Shown piece after piece: positions 9,471 through 20,330 of a stretch of DNA of 64,000 bases (positions are counted from its first letter, which is position 1; every line of letters begins with the position of its first letter). The notes under the pieces are model-generated. The model searched no databases. It saw only the letters and a list, made by a program, of their open reading frames with translations, and was not told where the DNA came from. This DNA is from Euborellia annulipes. Its lineage: Eukaryota > Arthropoda > Insecta > Dermaptera > Anisolabididae. A program made the translations under genes and the position numbers. The stretch is taken from NCBI GenBank assembly GCA_023213315.1, contig JAKCPI010003117.1:42836-106835 (forward strand), given 5' to 3'.

Positions 9471-10110
9471 ATTATTCATTTCTTAAAAAAAAAAGAATTT
9501 CATTTAAAAAGACACTGATTTAGATCTAAATAAAAAAAAAATAATAATAATATTCTTCATTTCTTTTTTCCCCCTCTCATCATTCGTTTATTTTATTCTT
9601 TAAATAAACAAGAAAAAAAAAAAGATGAGATGAGTTAAAAAAAAAAAAAGAAATTATTACAACCCACAACTTTAAAATTTAATTTAAAACAAGAGATTGT
9701 ATTTCTTGGAAAATAATCATAAGTCACTAAGCAAATTTAAATAAAAAGTAGCCTGTATCCAATGCATTTGGGGGTTTGTAATAAAATAGTAACTTGTGGT
9801 GGTAGTGGAAATTAGAAACAAAATATGGAAATATGAGAAGAGAGAGAAAGAGGAACGAATTTGCGAAAGGGAATAACTTCTTGCCCAGATAACTAAACCC
9901 TTGATAGCTTTCTGTTTGGCCAAAAAAAAAAAAAAAATAAAACAAGTATTATTATTCTTCGGTTTGAATTATTTATTACCTCAGTGTCATAAGAGATGAA
10001 TTTTAATGTCGGAATATGATTGAATTGCAGATGCAGATCAGAGGTACTAGTGGACAAAATTAAGAGATTTTTTTTTAGAAAATTCCACACAAAACCTGGA
10101 CAGCTGGTTC
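9471..10110. other. A/T-rich low-complexity DNA
   Basis: Long A and T runs with no repeat or gene recognised. The short minus-strand frames here are A/T composition artefacts. Confidence 0.5.
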
Positions 10111-10438
10111 AGTGAATGACCAAAGGTACAGGCAGGAGATCCTAGTGGACGTCTTTTCATGGGTGCTGTTGGCCCTGAGTTTATTTTTATGGATGACGAC
10201 CACATAGGGCTGGATAAGTATCTCGAAAGCGAGGGTGGATTGGCCAGCCAATCCTTTTCAACATGCTTGGGATTTTTTTGGAGGAGGGGGGGAGGACTAT
10301 TGCGATACGCCAACTCCCACCCAGAACCATTCTGGAGTTAAAAACTGCCTGGTGGAAGGATCTTCCAAAATCACTCCTTAACTCTCTTCTTAACCTCATG
10401 CATACAAGTTCAAGCCACATGGGACTATTGGCCATAAC
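10111..10438 (+). pseudogene. Tc1-like transposase C-terminus, broken
   Basis: Frames read QRYRQEIL, then after a shift GAVGPEFIFMDDDHIGLDKY and LESEGG. After another shift comes DWPANPFQHAWD, then RTIAIRQLPPRTILELKTAW and LLNSLLNLMHTSSSHMGLLA. The order matches the Tc1 transposase C-terminal third (FIFMDDNARPH, DWPARSPDLNPIEHVWD, QPPPRTLQELKTAL; family knowledge). The SPDLNPIEH segment with the last acidic residue is deleted and HIGL replaces the usual RPH. It is inactive. A hAT-like MITE interrupts it at 10439. Confidence 0.85.
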
Positions 10439-10681
10439 CATGGGCGTAACTAGAGAATTTGGCTGGGGAGGGTCATGGGACCAGCCATTCTTGCTGGGGA
10501 GGGGAGCATGGAACCAGCCATGTTCGCTGGGGAGGAGGGGCATGGGACCAGCTATCCTCCGGGGGGCCTGGAAAGCCCCATATTTTATCAATTTTTCTTG
10601 GGGTAAGGAGATTTCTAGGGGGGGGGGGCACGAGCCTTCTGGGGAGCCAGGCCACTCCGGCACCCCCTAGTTACGCCCATG
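10439..10681. mobile_element. hAT-like MITE, CATGGGCGTAAC ends
   Basis: Inverted ends CATGGGCGTAACTAG and CTAGTTACGCCCATG enclose GC-rich, internally repetitive DNA (three ATGG(A/G)ACCAGC units). Flanks GCCATAAC (10431-10438) and TGCATAAC (10682-10689) fit an old 8-bp duplication. Related elements are at 20979-21229 and a fragment at 32533. Confidence 0.75.
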
Positions 10682-10960
10682 TGCATAACTCTTGCCAATG
10701 AATGGCACTTTCATTGTTGTTTTGCACACTTCATTGTCATACAAAAAGCTATATCCAAACCAAATTTCATTTCTTTGAAACCAGTATTTCTCTAGATATT
10801 TGGAAAAATGTTTTCTATCTCTTAATCTGACCCACTATTTAAATCTGAAATTAATCATTATTTAACCGAGCTGATTTGCAAGGGGAGTTTCAGGAAGAAC
10901 TGCATTTTTCAAAATAATTATAACCATATGACTCAGGGTGGGTCATAGATTCCAAATACG

Positions 10961-11455
10961 TCGAGTTGACTTTTTTGGCTCGAAGGACCAATTTTGTTCT
11001 CAAGTGCTTAGTGGCTTTTAAGTCTTTTGTCATTGTCAACACATCTAACCTTTTCGCCAGAGAGGGGAGAAATATTAAGATAAATAAAATAATACCAATT
11101 AAAGAAATAGTAGACCCTAAGAAAGAAATCCCGTTTCAGCCTATATACGCATCAGAATAATCCGAATATCGTCGAGGTATACCAGCTAGTTCAATCTATT
11201 GGTTCCATTATTTTGGCTCGAAGGACCAAGTTTGTCCTCAAGTCCCGTGGCTTTTAAGTCTTTTGTCATTTTCAACACATCTAACCTTTTCGCTTTCAGC
11301 ATATATACGCATCAGGATAATCCGAATATCGTCGAGGTATACCAGCTAATTCAATCTATTGGTTTCATTATTTTGGCTCGAAGGACCAATTTTGTCCACA
11401 AGTGCCCTGTGGCTTTTAGGTCTTTTGTCATTTTCAACACATCTAACCTTAGCTT
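10961..11455 (+). repeat. Tandem array, three units of about 160 bp
   Basis: TTTTGGCTCGAAGGACCAA recurs at about 10974, 11213 and 11373, each followed by GTGGCTTTTAAGTCTTTTGTC (last copy AGG for AAG) and CAACACATCTAACCTT. The last two units are 160 bp apart. The first is longer by about 80 bp through an internal insertion. Confidence 0.8.
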
Positions 11456-12580
11456 AGTTTAATTTTTGAATGTCATTTCGATTAAAGTGAGGAACTACGA
11501 TTTTTAAATATTATTTTATAACAATTTTTTGGTCCCGACGCTAGAAATATTGCCAAAAAATTACTTTTTATTATTTTCTTCGTTTTCCACGCTCAGTCTT
11601 TCTCTATTTGCGGTCCTCTATTTCCTAAAATTTGCCGAGATCTCCGCTATAATTCGCTATTTTTTTAATCCATCTTCTATATTTCAAAATAATTTTGTTT
11701 AATCTCCTCACTAATATAAATAATCCTTCGGGTATTTATATAGATCGCTATTGGAATAAGTAATAAAATATTCGTTTGATGTTAACAGATAAAAAAAAAA
11801 ATACTTAAGCAGGTTTATTTTAAAAGAAAATCAAGCACAAAAGAAGAAAAAAAATTCCATCTCGTAAAATTAATGCCCTTGGTGCTTATCTAACCGTTAA
11901 CTCTGGTCGTCTGTGCGTGTAATATGTATATATTTATAAACATTTCTTTTCTCTCTCTCTCTCTCGTCTTTTTAATTTCCAAATTTATATCTCCTTTGAA
12001 TTGAAATTTATCGAAATATCTTCTTTGAAAAGGGATGAGTTCATTGCGGAGTCAAATGGGATGGATGGACGACGTTAATCCCTTCTAAAGGCAAAAGGGC
12101 AGAGGAAGAAGAAGCTCAGGTGTGCTTTGAAATGGACACACAAAGAACATCCGATGTTCTCTTTTTTTTCAATATTGATATCAAATCGATCATCCATCTT
12201 CATTCGCCTTGATCTTTTTAATTAAGTTACTCCGGGAATGCTCTCTTCTTGATCAGGTGACCTCTTAATTCTTTGTCACTTTTAATTAATTAGCGGCAAG
12301 GGAGTTTTAAAAAGGGCTTGTTGAAATTATTATATAGCTACTTTGAATAACATCACAAGTGTAGAGTGCTTGTCTGCTTTTTTTTTTTTTTTTTTTTAAT
12401 TAAATTAATTGAAACTTTTTGGAATTCAATTTTTTTTTTTTTTACTTCATTCAACGTCATTCTTCATCAAATTATTAAGGTCAAAAGAAATTGAAAAAGC
12501 AAAGTTGAATAGCATAACAAATATGTTGTTGCTCGGGAACAGAAAATTTTTTTATTTTCTTTTATTTTGTGCTGAAGTTT
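11456..12580. other. Unique DNA between two tandem arrays
   Basis: No repeat family recognised. The part 12000-12330 is richer in G+C than its surroundings and holds several transcription-factor-like words (see next entry). A (CT)n tract sits near 11950-11967 and T runs near 12379-12443. Confidence 0.45.
12000..12330. promoter_or_regulatory. Candidate enhancer-like unique block
   Basis: Non-repetitive sequence with a K50-homeodomain-like TTAATCCC, TCF-like CTTTGAA and CCTTGATCTTT, a homeodomain cluster TTTTAATTAATTAGCGG and AAATCGATC. Motif presence alone is weak evidence. The case rests on clustering and lack of repeats. Confidence 0.25.
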
Positions 12581-13073
12581 CGGTCCTGTTAAGGACCATC
12601 TATGCTCTGAAGATGCTAATCTTTCGGTCCTGTTTAGGGCCATCTATGCTTTGAAGGTGCTGACGTTTCGGTCCTGTTTAGGACCGCCTATGCTCTGAAG
12701 GTGCTGACGTTTCGGTCCTGTTTAGGACCATCTATGCTCTAAAGATGCTACCGTTTCAGTCCTGTTAAGGACTGTCTATGCCCTGAAGATGCTACGTTTT
12801 CAGTCCTGTTGAGGACCATCTAAGCTCTGAAGATGGCGACGTTTCGGTCCTGTTTAGGACCATTTATGCTCTGGAGATGCTGACGTTTCGGTCCTGTTTA
12901 GGACCATCTATGCTCTGAAGGTGCTGACGTTTCGGTCCTGTTTAGGATAATCTATGCTCTGAAGATGCTGACGTTTCGGTCCTGTTTAGGACCGTCTATG
13001 CTCTGAAGATGCTGACGTTTCGGTCCTGTTTAGGGCCCTCTATGCCCTAAAGTTGTTGACTTTTCGATCCTGT
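12581..13073 (+). repeat. 44-bp tandem array, about 11 units
   Basis: The unit is CTGACGTTTCGGTCCTGTTT + AGGACCATCTATGCTCTGAA + GATG, with small variation between units (for example GGACCG, GGGCCA). Each unit contains the inverted repeat GGTCCTGTTTAGGACC. On the minus strand it reads AGGACCGAAACGTCAG, echoing the hammerhead-like motifs elsewhere in the window. Confidence 0.9.
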
Positions 13074-13160
13074 ATTACCGGACTACACTAAAAACATTAA
13101 TCTATTTATTTAAATTTAAGTGTCATTGTTTAAAAGAAAAAAGGAATTTTGCGACTTTTT

Positions 13161-13675
13161 TACTTTCTCTTACTTATGTATAGGCCTATATGTAATATCT
13201 AATATAAATAGATAGAAAGTATTGGGTTCATATCAAAAATTCTATGTCGAGATTTTGATGAATATACACGTTTTGAGGTCCCCTGAATCCAAAAAAGTGG
13301 TTTTCGCGAAATGGTCTGTCTGTCTGTGTGTGTGTGTGTGAACTAAATATCTCAAGAACGAAAAGAGCTAGCAAGTTGACATTTCATATTTAGATTAGGT
13401 ACACCCTTGGGACTTGGCAGGAAGCTTTTGAAGAAAATTGGCCAAAGAGTACTAGTACTTTACTGATGTAATTTTTCAGTTTTTTTTTTTTTTCTTTTTT
13501 CGATTTTCTTAAAAAATATGGTCTGTTTGTTCGTATAAAGAAAACATGAAGGAAATGAGCTACAATTGCCATGGTAACAAAATATAAATATTTTCCCATA
13601 CTTATAAATTTTACATCTTGAATTCTAATCTGAGAAAGTTTTGTGATGTGAGACCAGTCACATCATTTTTTTTTT
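13161..13675 (-). mobile_element. Family A copy
   Basis: Starts TACTTTCTCTTACTTATG and passes through ATGTCGAGATTTTGATGAAT, GGTTTTCGCG, GGCCAAAGAGTACTAGTACT and the X-box ATTGCCATGGTAAC (13565-13578). It ends in half of the terminal hairpin (GACCAGTCACATCA). The 3' part is decayed. Confidence 0.85.
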
Positions 13676-13754
13676 TTTTTGTACTGTAAAAGCATAAACA
13701 TCTCCCTAAAAAGATTTTTATTATTGACAAATCCTGGAGGATTGAATCACATAT

Positions 13755-13790
13755 TTCCAATACCTGAGGGCCGAAACGTCTTATTATGGG
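13755..13790 (+). repeat. Hammerhead-like core remnant
   Basis: CCTGAGGGCCGAAACGTC keeps the CCGAAACGTC half but lacks a proper CTGANGA core and stem. It is probably a fragment of the ribozyme-like repeats seen at 21531 and 40619. Confidence 0.3.
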
Positions 13791-13904
13791 GGTTATATAG
13801 AAACCGGTGCACTTCATTTTAATTTAAAAAAATAAAAATTGATAATTACTAAGTATTGTAATTTTAATAATATTATACTTTCCCAGTAGATTTATTTACA
13901 TTTT

Positions 13905-13945
13905 CAATTAATTTAATTTTATTTCTTTTCAGGTGAGTGTTCTTC
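13905..13945 (+). promoter_or_regulatory. Candidate recursive splice site (zero-length exon)
   Basis: A pyrimidine-rich tract, TTTAATTTTATTTCTTTTCAG, is joined directly to GTGAGTGTTC, so a 3' splice site and a 5' splice site abut at 13932|13933. This is the layout of ratchet points in long arthropod introns. No exon is seen nearby. Confidence 0.35.
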
Positions 13946-14590
13946 TCTTTTGTTCTATTCCAAGAAAACTTGTGAGTATGCTTTTATTTTATCCTTTTTA
14001 TTATCAACCGCCATTTTCTCTCTCACACTGAAATTTACATATATATTTCCAGAATTTACAGAATAGAATATGATATAATATTTATTTATTTTTCTCAAAT
14101 TTCATCATTCATATGATACAAAATTTTCAATTGTTTTTCACCGTACAGGAAATGGAATATCGATTGTTCTATGTTGATAAAAAAAATTTTTAGCTTTTTT
14201 TTTTATAAAAAAAATTTATTAAAATAAAGGACAAGTGCAAAAGAGGAACGAAAGTCATATAAAGAAAATCCCTGAATATATCATATATCACACGTCATAT
14301 TCTTTTATTAAATCTATTTAAGGGTAGAATTTTTGCTGACTTTTGGGAGAAAGGATTGTTTCAAATTAAATATTTAAAATACTATTATTATGGGAATAGA
14401 GAAATTATTTAAAGTTATTATTTCTTATTCTCGATAAGAAGGGCTGTCAGGTATACTCTCGGGCCTATATATTATAAGTATTATGATATTAAAAAATTTA
14501 TCCCACTATTTTTTTTAAATATATCTAATTATACGTTTCAGGTCATAATGACCCTAGAAATTCATGCGTACGTATTATGTGTGTGTGTGT
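13946..14590. other. AT-rich apparently unique DNA
   Basis: A/T-rich sequence without recognised repeat or frame, ending at a short (GT)n run near 14580. Confidence 0.45.
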
Positions 14591-14790
14591 GTCATTTTTT
14601 GCTTATATCTCTGGAACTATTCATTGCATTAGGATGAGTTTTGGCGAATTTGTAGTCCTAAGTGTGCCTAAGAAGCTATTAAAACTAGAAGTGAATCGGA
14701 CCGAAGGGAGCGATAAAAATGAGCGGTAAATTATTATTGCGAACCACAGTTCTCTCAGCTTCCTTTGAACCAAATATTTTGAAACTCAGG
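14591..14790 (+). repeat. Family P dispersed repeat
   Basis: TGCATTAGGATGAGTTTTGG, TTAAAACTAGAAGTGAATCG and CCGAAGGGAGCGATAAAAAT match, in reverse, the block at 42690-42985. No ends or coding capacity are identified. Confidence 0.55.
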
Positions 14791-14859
14791 ATGGATATAC
14801 AGACATCAGCAGGACTCGTCCCCCCCCCGAAAAAGATTTCTATATACGCCCCTAATTGG

Positions 14860-15320
14860 AGCAATATTGCCAATCTTGCTCAATATTGCAAATCTTGCAC
14901 CAACATTACTGCAAGATTTGCAATATTTATTTATTTATTTCTCTTCTACGGACTATTTTGTCTATTATACAAACAAATATAAATTTTGTGTGTGTTTACA
15001 GTGTAATGTTACAATATTAATTAGGTTTACTCATACTTTAGTATATCCAAGGTGTGAGCAATGCTCAATACATAATCAGGAATATTTCTTGAATCATACT
15101 TATTTACAAAATTACATATATGACTCAAAGGGCAGTTACCAGTATAGGAATTTTTATAATAATCCAAATTGAAGAGTGGAATAAATCTGGAGGGTCTATT
15201 TGGAACTCGAAAGCCCAATGCACCCAAAAGGGTATTCTTGCACTATTCTTGGAATATTGGCAATATATGCAAGATTCGCAATGTTTCTGCAATATTGCTT
15301 CAATATTCCAAGCTGTCTGG
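14860..15320. mobile_element. Family N element, left end unclear
   Basis: Repeated AATATTGCCAATCTTGCTC and AGATTTGCAATATT words run into non-repetitive sequence and end with ATATTCCAAGCTGTCTGG as at 9257. The left terminus abuts a TATACGCCCC sequence (14843) and is degraded. Confidence 0.55.
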
Positions 15321-15339
15321 ATAAATAAATCTAAAAAAA

Positions 15340-16066
15340 AAAAATTTGAGCAAACGTGTGGGGTCGTAGGACCCCCGGCAGGAGGGCGTGGCCTCGCCAA
15401 GACCTCGGCTAATCTCGCCTTCCTCCGCCGTCGCTCGGTCGCTGGGAACGCGTTTTTGTTACGTTACATTTTCTCCCAATTCACCCCGCGTTAAAGAACT
15501 TCGTTCCAAAAAACAAAAAGGTATATAACAGTTAAAATAAGGCAACAAACTCGGCAACGAACTTTCTCGCTATATAACCAATTAAGAGCGGGGAAAAGTT
15601 TTGCAACTTCGTTCCCTTTTTTTTGGGTGTTATTCGTTGTCTATTTTTTAAATAATAAGAATCAACATTTTGATCGTTCCAACATATTTTTTTCTCCATT
15701 TATCTTATCTGTAAATAGAAATATTCGGAATTTTGATGGCATTTCCCTACAAAAATAACACACATTTGTACATAAGTCAATAACAAGGTATTGGCACTTG
15801 TCTTGGTATTTGTCCTAAGGGGGAGAGAGAGAGATCAGATTGCGTTTTCCCCAATGAATGGAACCCAGAGCCTTTTGTGTGTATTTAGAGGGCGAGAGAA
15901 AATACTAACAAATATTACAACGTAATCTTTATAGGGATTGAGTGGTTGGTTGGTTTGGTGGCAGCCATGTTAATCCAATGTATGCTGTATTTAAATAATA
16001 AATTAAATTAGTACAAGTCTTGCTTCTTGTGCAACAAAAATATATAGGCCTTCTATTAAAATTGGA
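15340..16066. other. Unique DNA with a GC-rich segment
   Basis: 15355-15500 is GC- and CpG-rich (GGCAGGAGGGCGTGGCCTCG, CGCCGTCGCTCGGTCGCTGG). It is followed by three AACTTCGTT/AACGAACTT words, one also seen near 42625. The 124-codon + frame (15120-15494) crosses the N element boundary and is not credible as a gene. Confidence 0.4.
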
Positions 16067-16289
16067 CCCTGTTACGCATTAGTGTGTCAAGCACCACCTA
16101 CCGAGTTTTGAGAAAATTATCATTAAAGTTTTTTGTTTTGATTAGATTATATATAATTTTTTTGTCAATTGTGCAAGTAACATTAAATATATTTTTTTTT
16201 TTTTTTTAGAACATATTTCATAAAAAATACTATTAATTATAACTCAATTTTTAATTTTTTGGCGCTTGACACACTAATGCGTAACAGGG
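16067..16289. mobile_element. 223-bp TIR element (MITE)
   Basis: Inverted ends CCCTGTTACGCATTAGTGTG and CACACTAATGCGTAACAGGG extend over about 25 bp. The interior is AT-rich and non-coding. Flanks are AATTGGA and TTCAATT, so no clear direct duplication could be read. Superfamily unassigned. Confidence 0.75.
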
Positions 16290-16325
16290 TTCAATTAATA
16301 AATAAATAAATATGGAGTCTAAAGA

Positions 16326-16664
16326 AAAAATCTGGTGTGTGTGATCGCACAGCACCAAAGGTAAGGTAAAGTTGTATACTGTGCTTCACACCAGATTTTT
16401 TGTGTCGACTTATATTTAATTCCCGGTAGTACAGTGAGCGCCACAATTAAGTCCCATCCTGATAGCTTTAGTCTTAAGTATAGGGTGAAATAATTTTAAA
16501 TTTGAAAAGGTAAAATAAAATCATCTGTCTTTTTCGATCATTAAAATTATTTCACTATACACCATATAGGCTTATTATATCATTTATTTAAGGCTAATGA
16601 TATCAGATGGAGACTTAATTGTGGCGCTCAATGTACATTAGAATTCAAGATGTAAACTTTTTCA
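16326..16664 (+). mobile_element. Family A left end, split by a TA-target MITE
   Basis: The hairpin AAAAATCTGGTGTG...CACACCAGATTTTTTG, then TGTCGACTTATATTTAATTC and CGGTAG stop at the insertion. ATTAGAATTCAAGATGTAAA resumes beyond it. Confidence 0.7.
16432..16633. mobile_element. Tc1/mariner-type MITE, TA duplication
   Basis: The 202-bp element has ends CAGTGAGCGCCACAATTAAG and CTTAATTGTGGCGCTCAATG, flanked by TA at 16430-16431 and 16634-16635. The family A host is otherwise colinear across the site. Ends are close to those of 54471-54688 (CAGTGGGCGCCACAAG), so the two are relatives. Confidence 0.85.
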
Positions 16665-17291
16665 GATTTTTAATTTTCATTTTCCTTACATTCATAGAGG
16701 CAATGGTAAATCCCCTTATGGGGATTTGTATGTTAATTTCGATTCAAAAGGGGGTCCCCTTTGGAATTTTTTATACATTAAAAAAAAAATTTCCAATTCT
16801 TATGAAATTTTGTATTTATTTAGGATTCTCTATTGTGTATAAAATATCTAAACATGAGATTAAAATTTTTGAAAAATAAGCATACTTTATTTCAAGCAGT
16901 CGACAATCTTAGTGTAGTGTAGTGTTCTATAAGTAAATGAACGGTATATTAATAGTTGGACGATGTGGTAGTTGGAATTTTTTAAGTACAAAACAATTTC
17001 AGAAAATTATCTTGATCTTATTTTTATTATCAAAGCATTTGGCTTACAAGTTTTTGCCCAAGAAACACATGTTTCGGCTATTCGCCTTCATCAGAGCCAT
17101 AACTGTTAAAAATTACGACTACCACATCGTCCAACTATTAATCTACCGTTCATTTACTTATTGAACACTACACTACACTAAGATTGTCGACTGCTTGAAA
17201 TAAAGTATGCTTATTTTTCAAAAATTTTCATTTACTTATTTAAAATACATAGAGCGTATGGAGATTTTGAATCAGTTGACTTTTTTACTTT
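16665..17291 (-). mobile_element. Family B copy with internal inverted duplication
   Basis: B words: AAATCCCCTTATGGGGATTT (16711-16730), ATTCAAAAGGGGGTCCC, then GAGCGTATGGAGATTTTGAA at 17243. Between about 16860 and 17235 a pair of arms, from ACTTTATTTCAAGCAGTCGA to TCGACTGCTTGAAATAAAGT, encloses a hammerhead-like motif. Confidence 0.6.
16860..17235. repeat. Inverted-repeat element with hammerhead-like core
   Basis: The arms (16860-16975, 17119-17235) match over more than 100 bp, including GTAGTGTAGTGTTC and AATAGTTGGACGATGTGGTA with their complements. The loop holds, on the minus strand, CTGATGAAGGCGAATAGCCG then AAAC (17071-17094): core, 3-bp stem GGC/GCC, GAAA. Confidence 0.65.
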
Positions 17292-18121
17292 TTACTTTCT
17301 CTTACCTATGTATATATGTAATATATATATAGAGAGAAAGTATTGGTTTCATGTCAAAAATTCGATGTCGAGATTTTGATGGATCTTCACGTTTTGAGGT
17401 CCCCTGAATTCAAAAAAGTGGTTTTCGCGACATGGTCTGTCTGTGGGTGGGTGGGTGGGTGGGTGGGTGGGTGTGTGTGTGTGTGTGTGTGTTCAATTTT
17501 AAGCATGAAGGAATTGAGCTATGAGGTTGAAATTTTATATTTAAGTTAAACACCCCCGGGACCGGAAAAATAAGCTTTTAATCAAAATCGGCCAAAGAGT
17601 ACTAGTACTTTACTGATGTACTTTTTCAGTTTTTTTTCGATTTTCTCAAAATTTGCTCCAACGATTTTTTTTAATCTTCAAAAATCAATTATTTTTTAGA
17701 TGCTCTTTAAAATGTATATTCTCATTTTGCGATTGAAATCTTCTGAAGACCACTTTACTCTTGTATTTCATAGGGAAGGATAGGAGAAATGGTTGCCATG
17801 GTAACAAAATATAAATATTTTCCCATACTTATAAATTTTACATCTGAATTCATATGTTCCTTACTGTCGGAAACTAAATATATGTCGACACAAAAAATCT
17901 GGTTAAAACACACACAACTTTCTTACCCAAGGTAAGAGAAAGTTGTGTGCTGTGCGCCCCTCCCCCCATATTTTTTTTTTTAAAAAAGATGGTGGTTTTA
18001 TTAAAGGGGGTGGGGGAAAAAAAAAATATTTATACCAAAAAAAAAGAGGGGGCTGCCGGGCCAACTCTTTTCTTTTGGGAGGAGGAAGGTGGTGCTGTGC
18101 GATCAGTCACCCCAGATTTTT
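17292..18121 (-). mobile_element. Family A copy with insertion in its terminal hairpin
   Basis: Full body in reverse: TACTTTCTCTTACCTATG, a (GGGT)n/(GT)n tract at 17443-17491, the X-box GTTGCCATGGTAAC (17792-17805), GTCGACACAAAAAATCTGG. The hairpin half GTTGTGTGCTGTGCG is separated from GATCAGTCACCCCAGATTTT by about 135 bp of C-, G- and A-rich DNA (about 17957-18095). Confidence 0.8.
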
Positions 18122-18274
18122 AAATATTAATTTGATTACCCTTAAGAAGAAAAGCTATTTAATCTCCCAATCAGCCCCGGCCAGCTTTTTGCCGAAGAAA
18201 CGAATGACATGCCATAAATCTGCAGCTCCAGGGTCATTCAAAACGAATAGGACATCTTTTTTTTTTTTTTTTTA

Positions 18275-18780
18275 ATTCACGCACAAGGTCTTGGGCACTC
18301 GATCACGTCACGTAATGACAGCAATTTACCCCCTTCGGGGGACAAAAAGAGGGGGTTAAAAACAAGACCAGAGTCTCACATCATCATCCTCGGTTCTAAG
18401 GTGGGATGTGATTTTGTCGGCCAAATTGACGTTATGAATGATAAAATAAAGAAAATGTCACGGGCGGATTGATGGATGGTCGCCATTTTTTATTCCACGT
18501 TACAAACATCTGTGGCGTCATAAGTTAAGCATAGATAGGCCCGGGCACACCCGTGAATAATATAGGCTAAAAGGTTTCCCATTCGCGTTTTACTGAAGGC
18601 TTTCAGCTCGAAAACGACGTGCATTTTTCATTGTTTGAGATATGAAGCAAGCAAGCAGGCAGGCAAAGGAGCGGCAGAAGGCGAAACAGCAGCCTGCGTG
18701 ACGAAATAGCGAATATAATAAATGACAGACAGCCTGCCATCGACCTCAACACCCGACACCATCTATATTATAATTCCGGA
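18275..18780. promoter_or_regulatory. Unique CpG-containing block, possible regulatory DNA
   Basis: Repeat-free and less AT-rich than its flanks. Contains GATCACGTCACGTAATGACAG, GTCGCCATTTTTTATTCC, GATTGATGGATGG (PBX/Hox-like) and a GCAAGCAAGCAGGCAGGCAA run. No open frame with similarity is seen, and activity is not shown by sequence alone. Confidence 0.25.
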
Positions 18781-20330
18781 TTTATCTATCTATCTATCAT
18801 CATATAATTATCGTCATGAGTTTGGCATCTTAGGCCATATAGACTTTGAACGATACTTATTTACACCATTTTAAATAAACTGGCGTTCCGTCCCTTGGAC
18901 CCCCGCCAGCTAGCTCGGGCCCGCCCACAGATCAAACACAATCAAGATTGGACAGCTCCAGGTTAAAAATTGTTTATAAGTTTAGGGCAGGGAGGTCCGA
19001 AGCTTCAAAGGTATTCTTGTTTAGGGCCATCTATACGTTTGTCATGGAACTAAAAGTAAGCAGGGGAAAAAAAACTTGCTCTCGGAGAGATTTGAACTCA
19101 AGTTTATTACATTATCACTTGCTGTCATACTGACTACTTAACTCGCTCGGACACTTTGCTTTTAGCTACTTCAATGGCACGTAGTATTAAATTTTTTTTT
19201 AAAGTGAAACTTTTATTTGATCGCCTCAAATTTTTTCGCTCTTCTATCAGCATGTCGCGTTACAAGCCGTGACGTCAAAGGCCATGACGTCACAAGCCGT
19301 GACGACAAAAATAAGAAAGTTGAAATTTAATATATATGACGAATTATAAAAAAAATAATTGTGAGATTTAATTATTCAATTTTTAAATTGATAGAATATG
19401 ATTTTTAAAATAATTTAAAATGATTCAAATCTTCAATTACTAAATAAATATTATTCTCAGTTTTTAACATGCGTCTATTGATTTCCCATTTTCCAATTAT
19501 TAAGTTAAGATTAAAAATTGCAATTTTAATACCCTTAATTCAATAATTTTCTGAAAATTTTTGGTTAAACGTCTAGGATCTGAATAAAAAGTTTCACTTG
19601 CATCGTGGTTTCATAATTTCATGATTTTTTTTTTATTTATAAAACTAGCAATTATTTGGATAATATTGGCGCCTCCACCCCCCCCCAATTGGGAAAAGGG
19701 GTTACAAGAACCAAAAAATTAAAAAAAATTATAAATTTTTTTCCTTATTGAGTATCCTACTTGTTTTAAATTGTATTTTACTTATAAATAAGTAGTTTAT
19801 GAGGGGTAAAATGAACAAGAAAAAATTGTGTATTCAGAAAAATTTCACCCTTTTTTCATATATTTAAGAAAAGGGGATGATTTTATTATTTTTTTTATTT
19901 TATTTCATAAAAACCTTTTTTAATGAACTCTATCGCAATTTATTCTTGGGAATAAAATAGCCATTTTGTATAAAGTCTGGCAGGCATGAAAGCCCTAATT
20001 GGATTATCCAACGGGGGGGGGGGGATAAGGGCAAAGGGCGTATGAATAGGGGTTGAGGATTTGTAGAAGAGAGAGAGAGAGAGAGGATTCCACTTGGCCT
20101 TCCCTTCTATGATAAATAAATAAACAAACATGCGGCTTGGATTCTGATAGATAAATTAATTGAACGCTTCGTCATAATTCCCTCGGAAAGTTTCTCTCTT
20201 TGTGTATGCGTACACCCCCCTCCCCCACACCCCTGTTCTTCGAACGATTTCCCATTTCCCTCTTCATTCCATCCTAACGCTTTACAGTCCATTTGTCAAA
20301 ATGTAATTCTCACTTTTTAGGGTCGATACA
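18781..20330. other. Mostly unique AT-rich DNA with repeat fragments
   Basis: Holds a family L head fragment at about 18890-18935 (CCCGCCAGCTAGCTCGGGCC), a tRNA-like remnant at about 19060-19150, repeated CCGTGACGTCA-type words at 19265-19305, a G13 run at about 20011-20023 and a (GA)n tract near 20069. No gene recognised. Confidence 0.4.
19060..19150 (-). mobile_element. tRNA-like remnant
   Basis: On the minus strand GTCCGAGCGAGTTAAGTAGT is followed about 40 nt later by a B-box-like GAGTTCAAATCTC and a T8 run, which is a pol III-type terminator. No complete cloverleaf is evident, so I treat it as a SINE or tRNA pseudogene. Confidence 0.3.

Noticed and set aside
10187..10663. 158-codon minus-strand frame and overlapping + frames
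   Set aside because: These are antisense or chance frames across the Tc1 pseudogene and the GC-rich hAT MITE. The + strand Tc1 similarity explains the coding-like composition.
12581..13073. CRISPR-like array
   Set aside because: Repeats are contiguous 44-bp units without unique spacers, in animal DNA. It is a simple tandem array.
15120..15494. 124-codon + frame
   Set aside because: It spans an N element boundary and a GC-rich unique block, with no similarity recognised.
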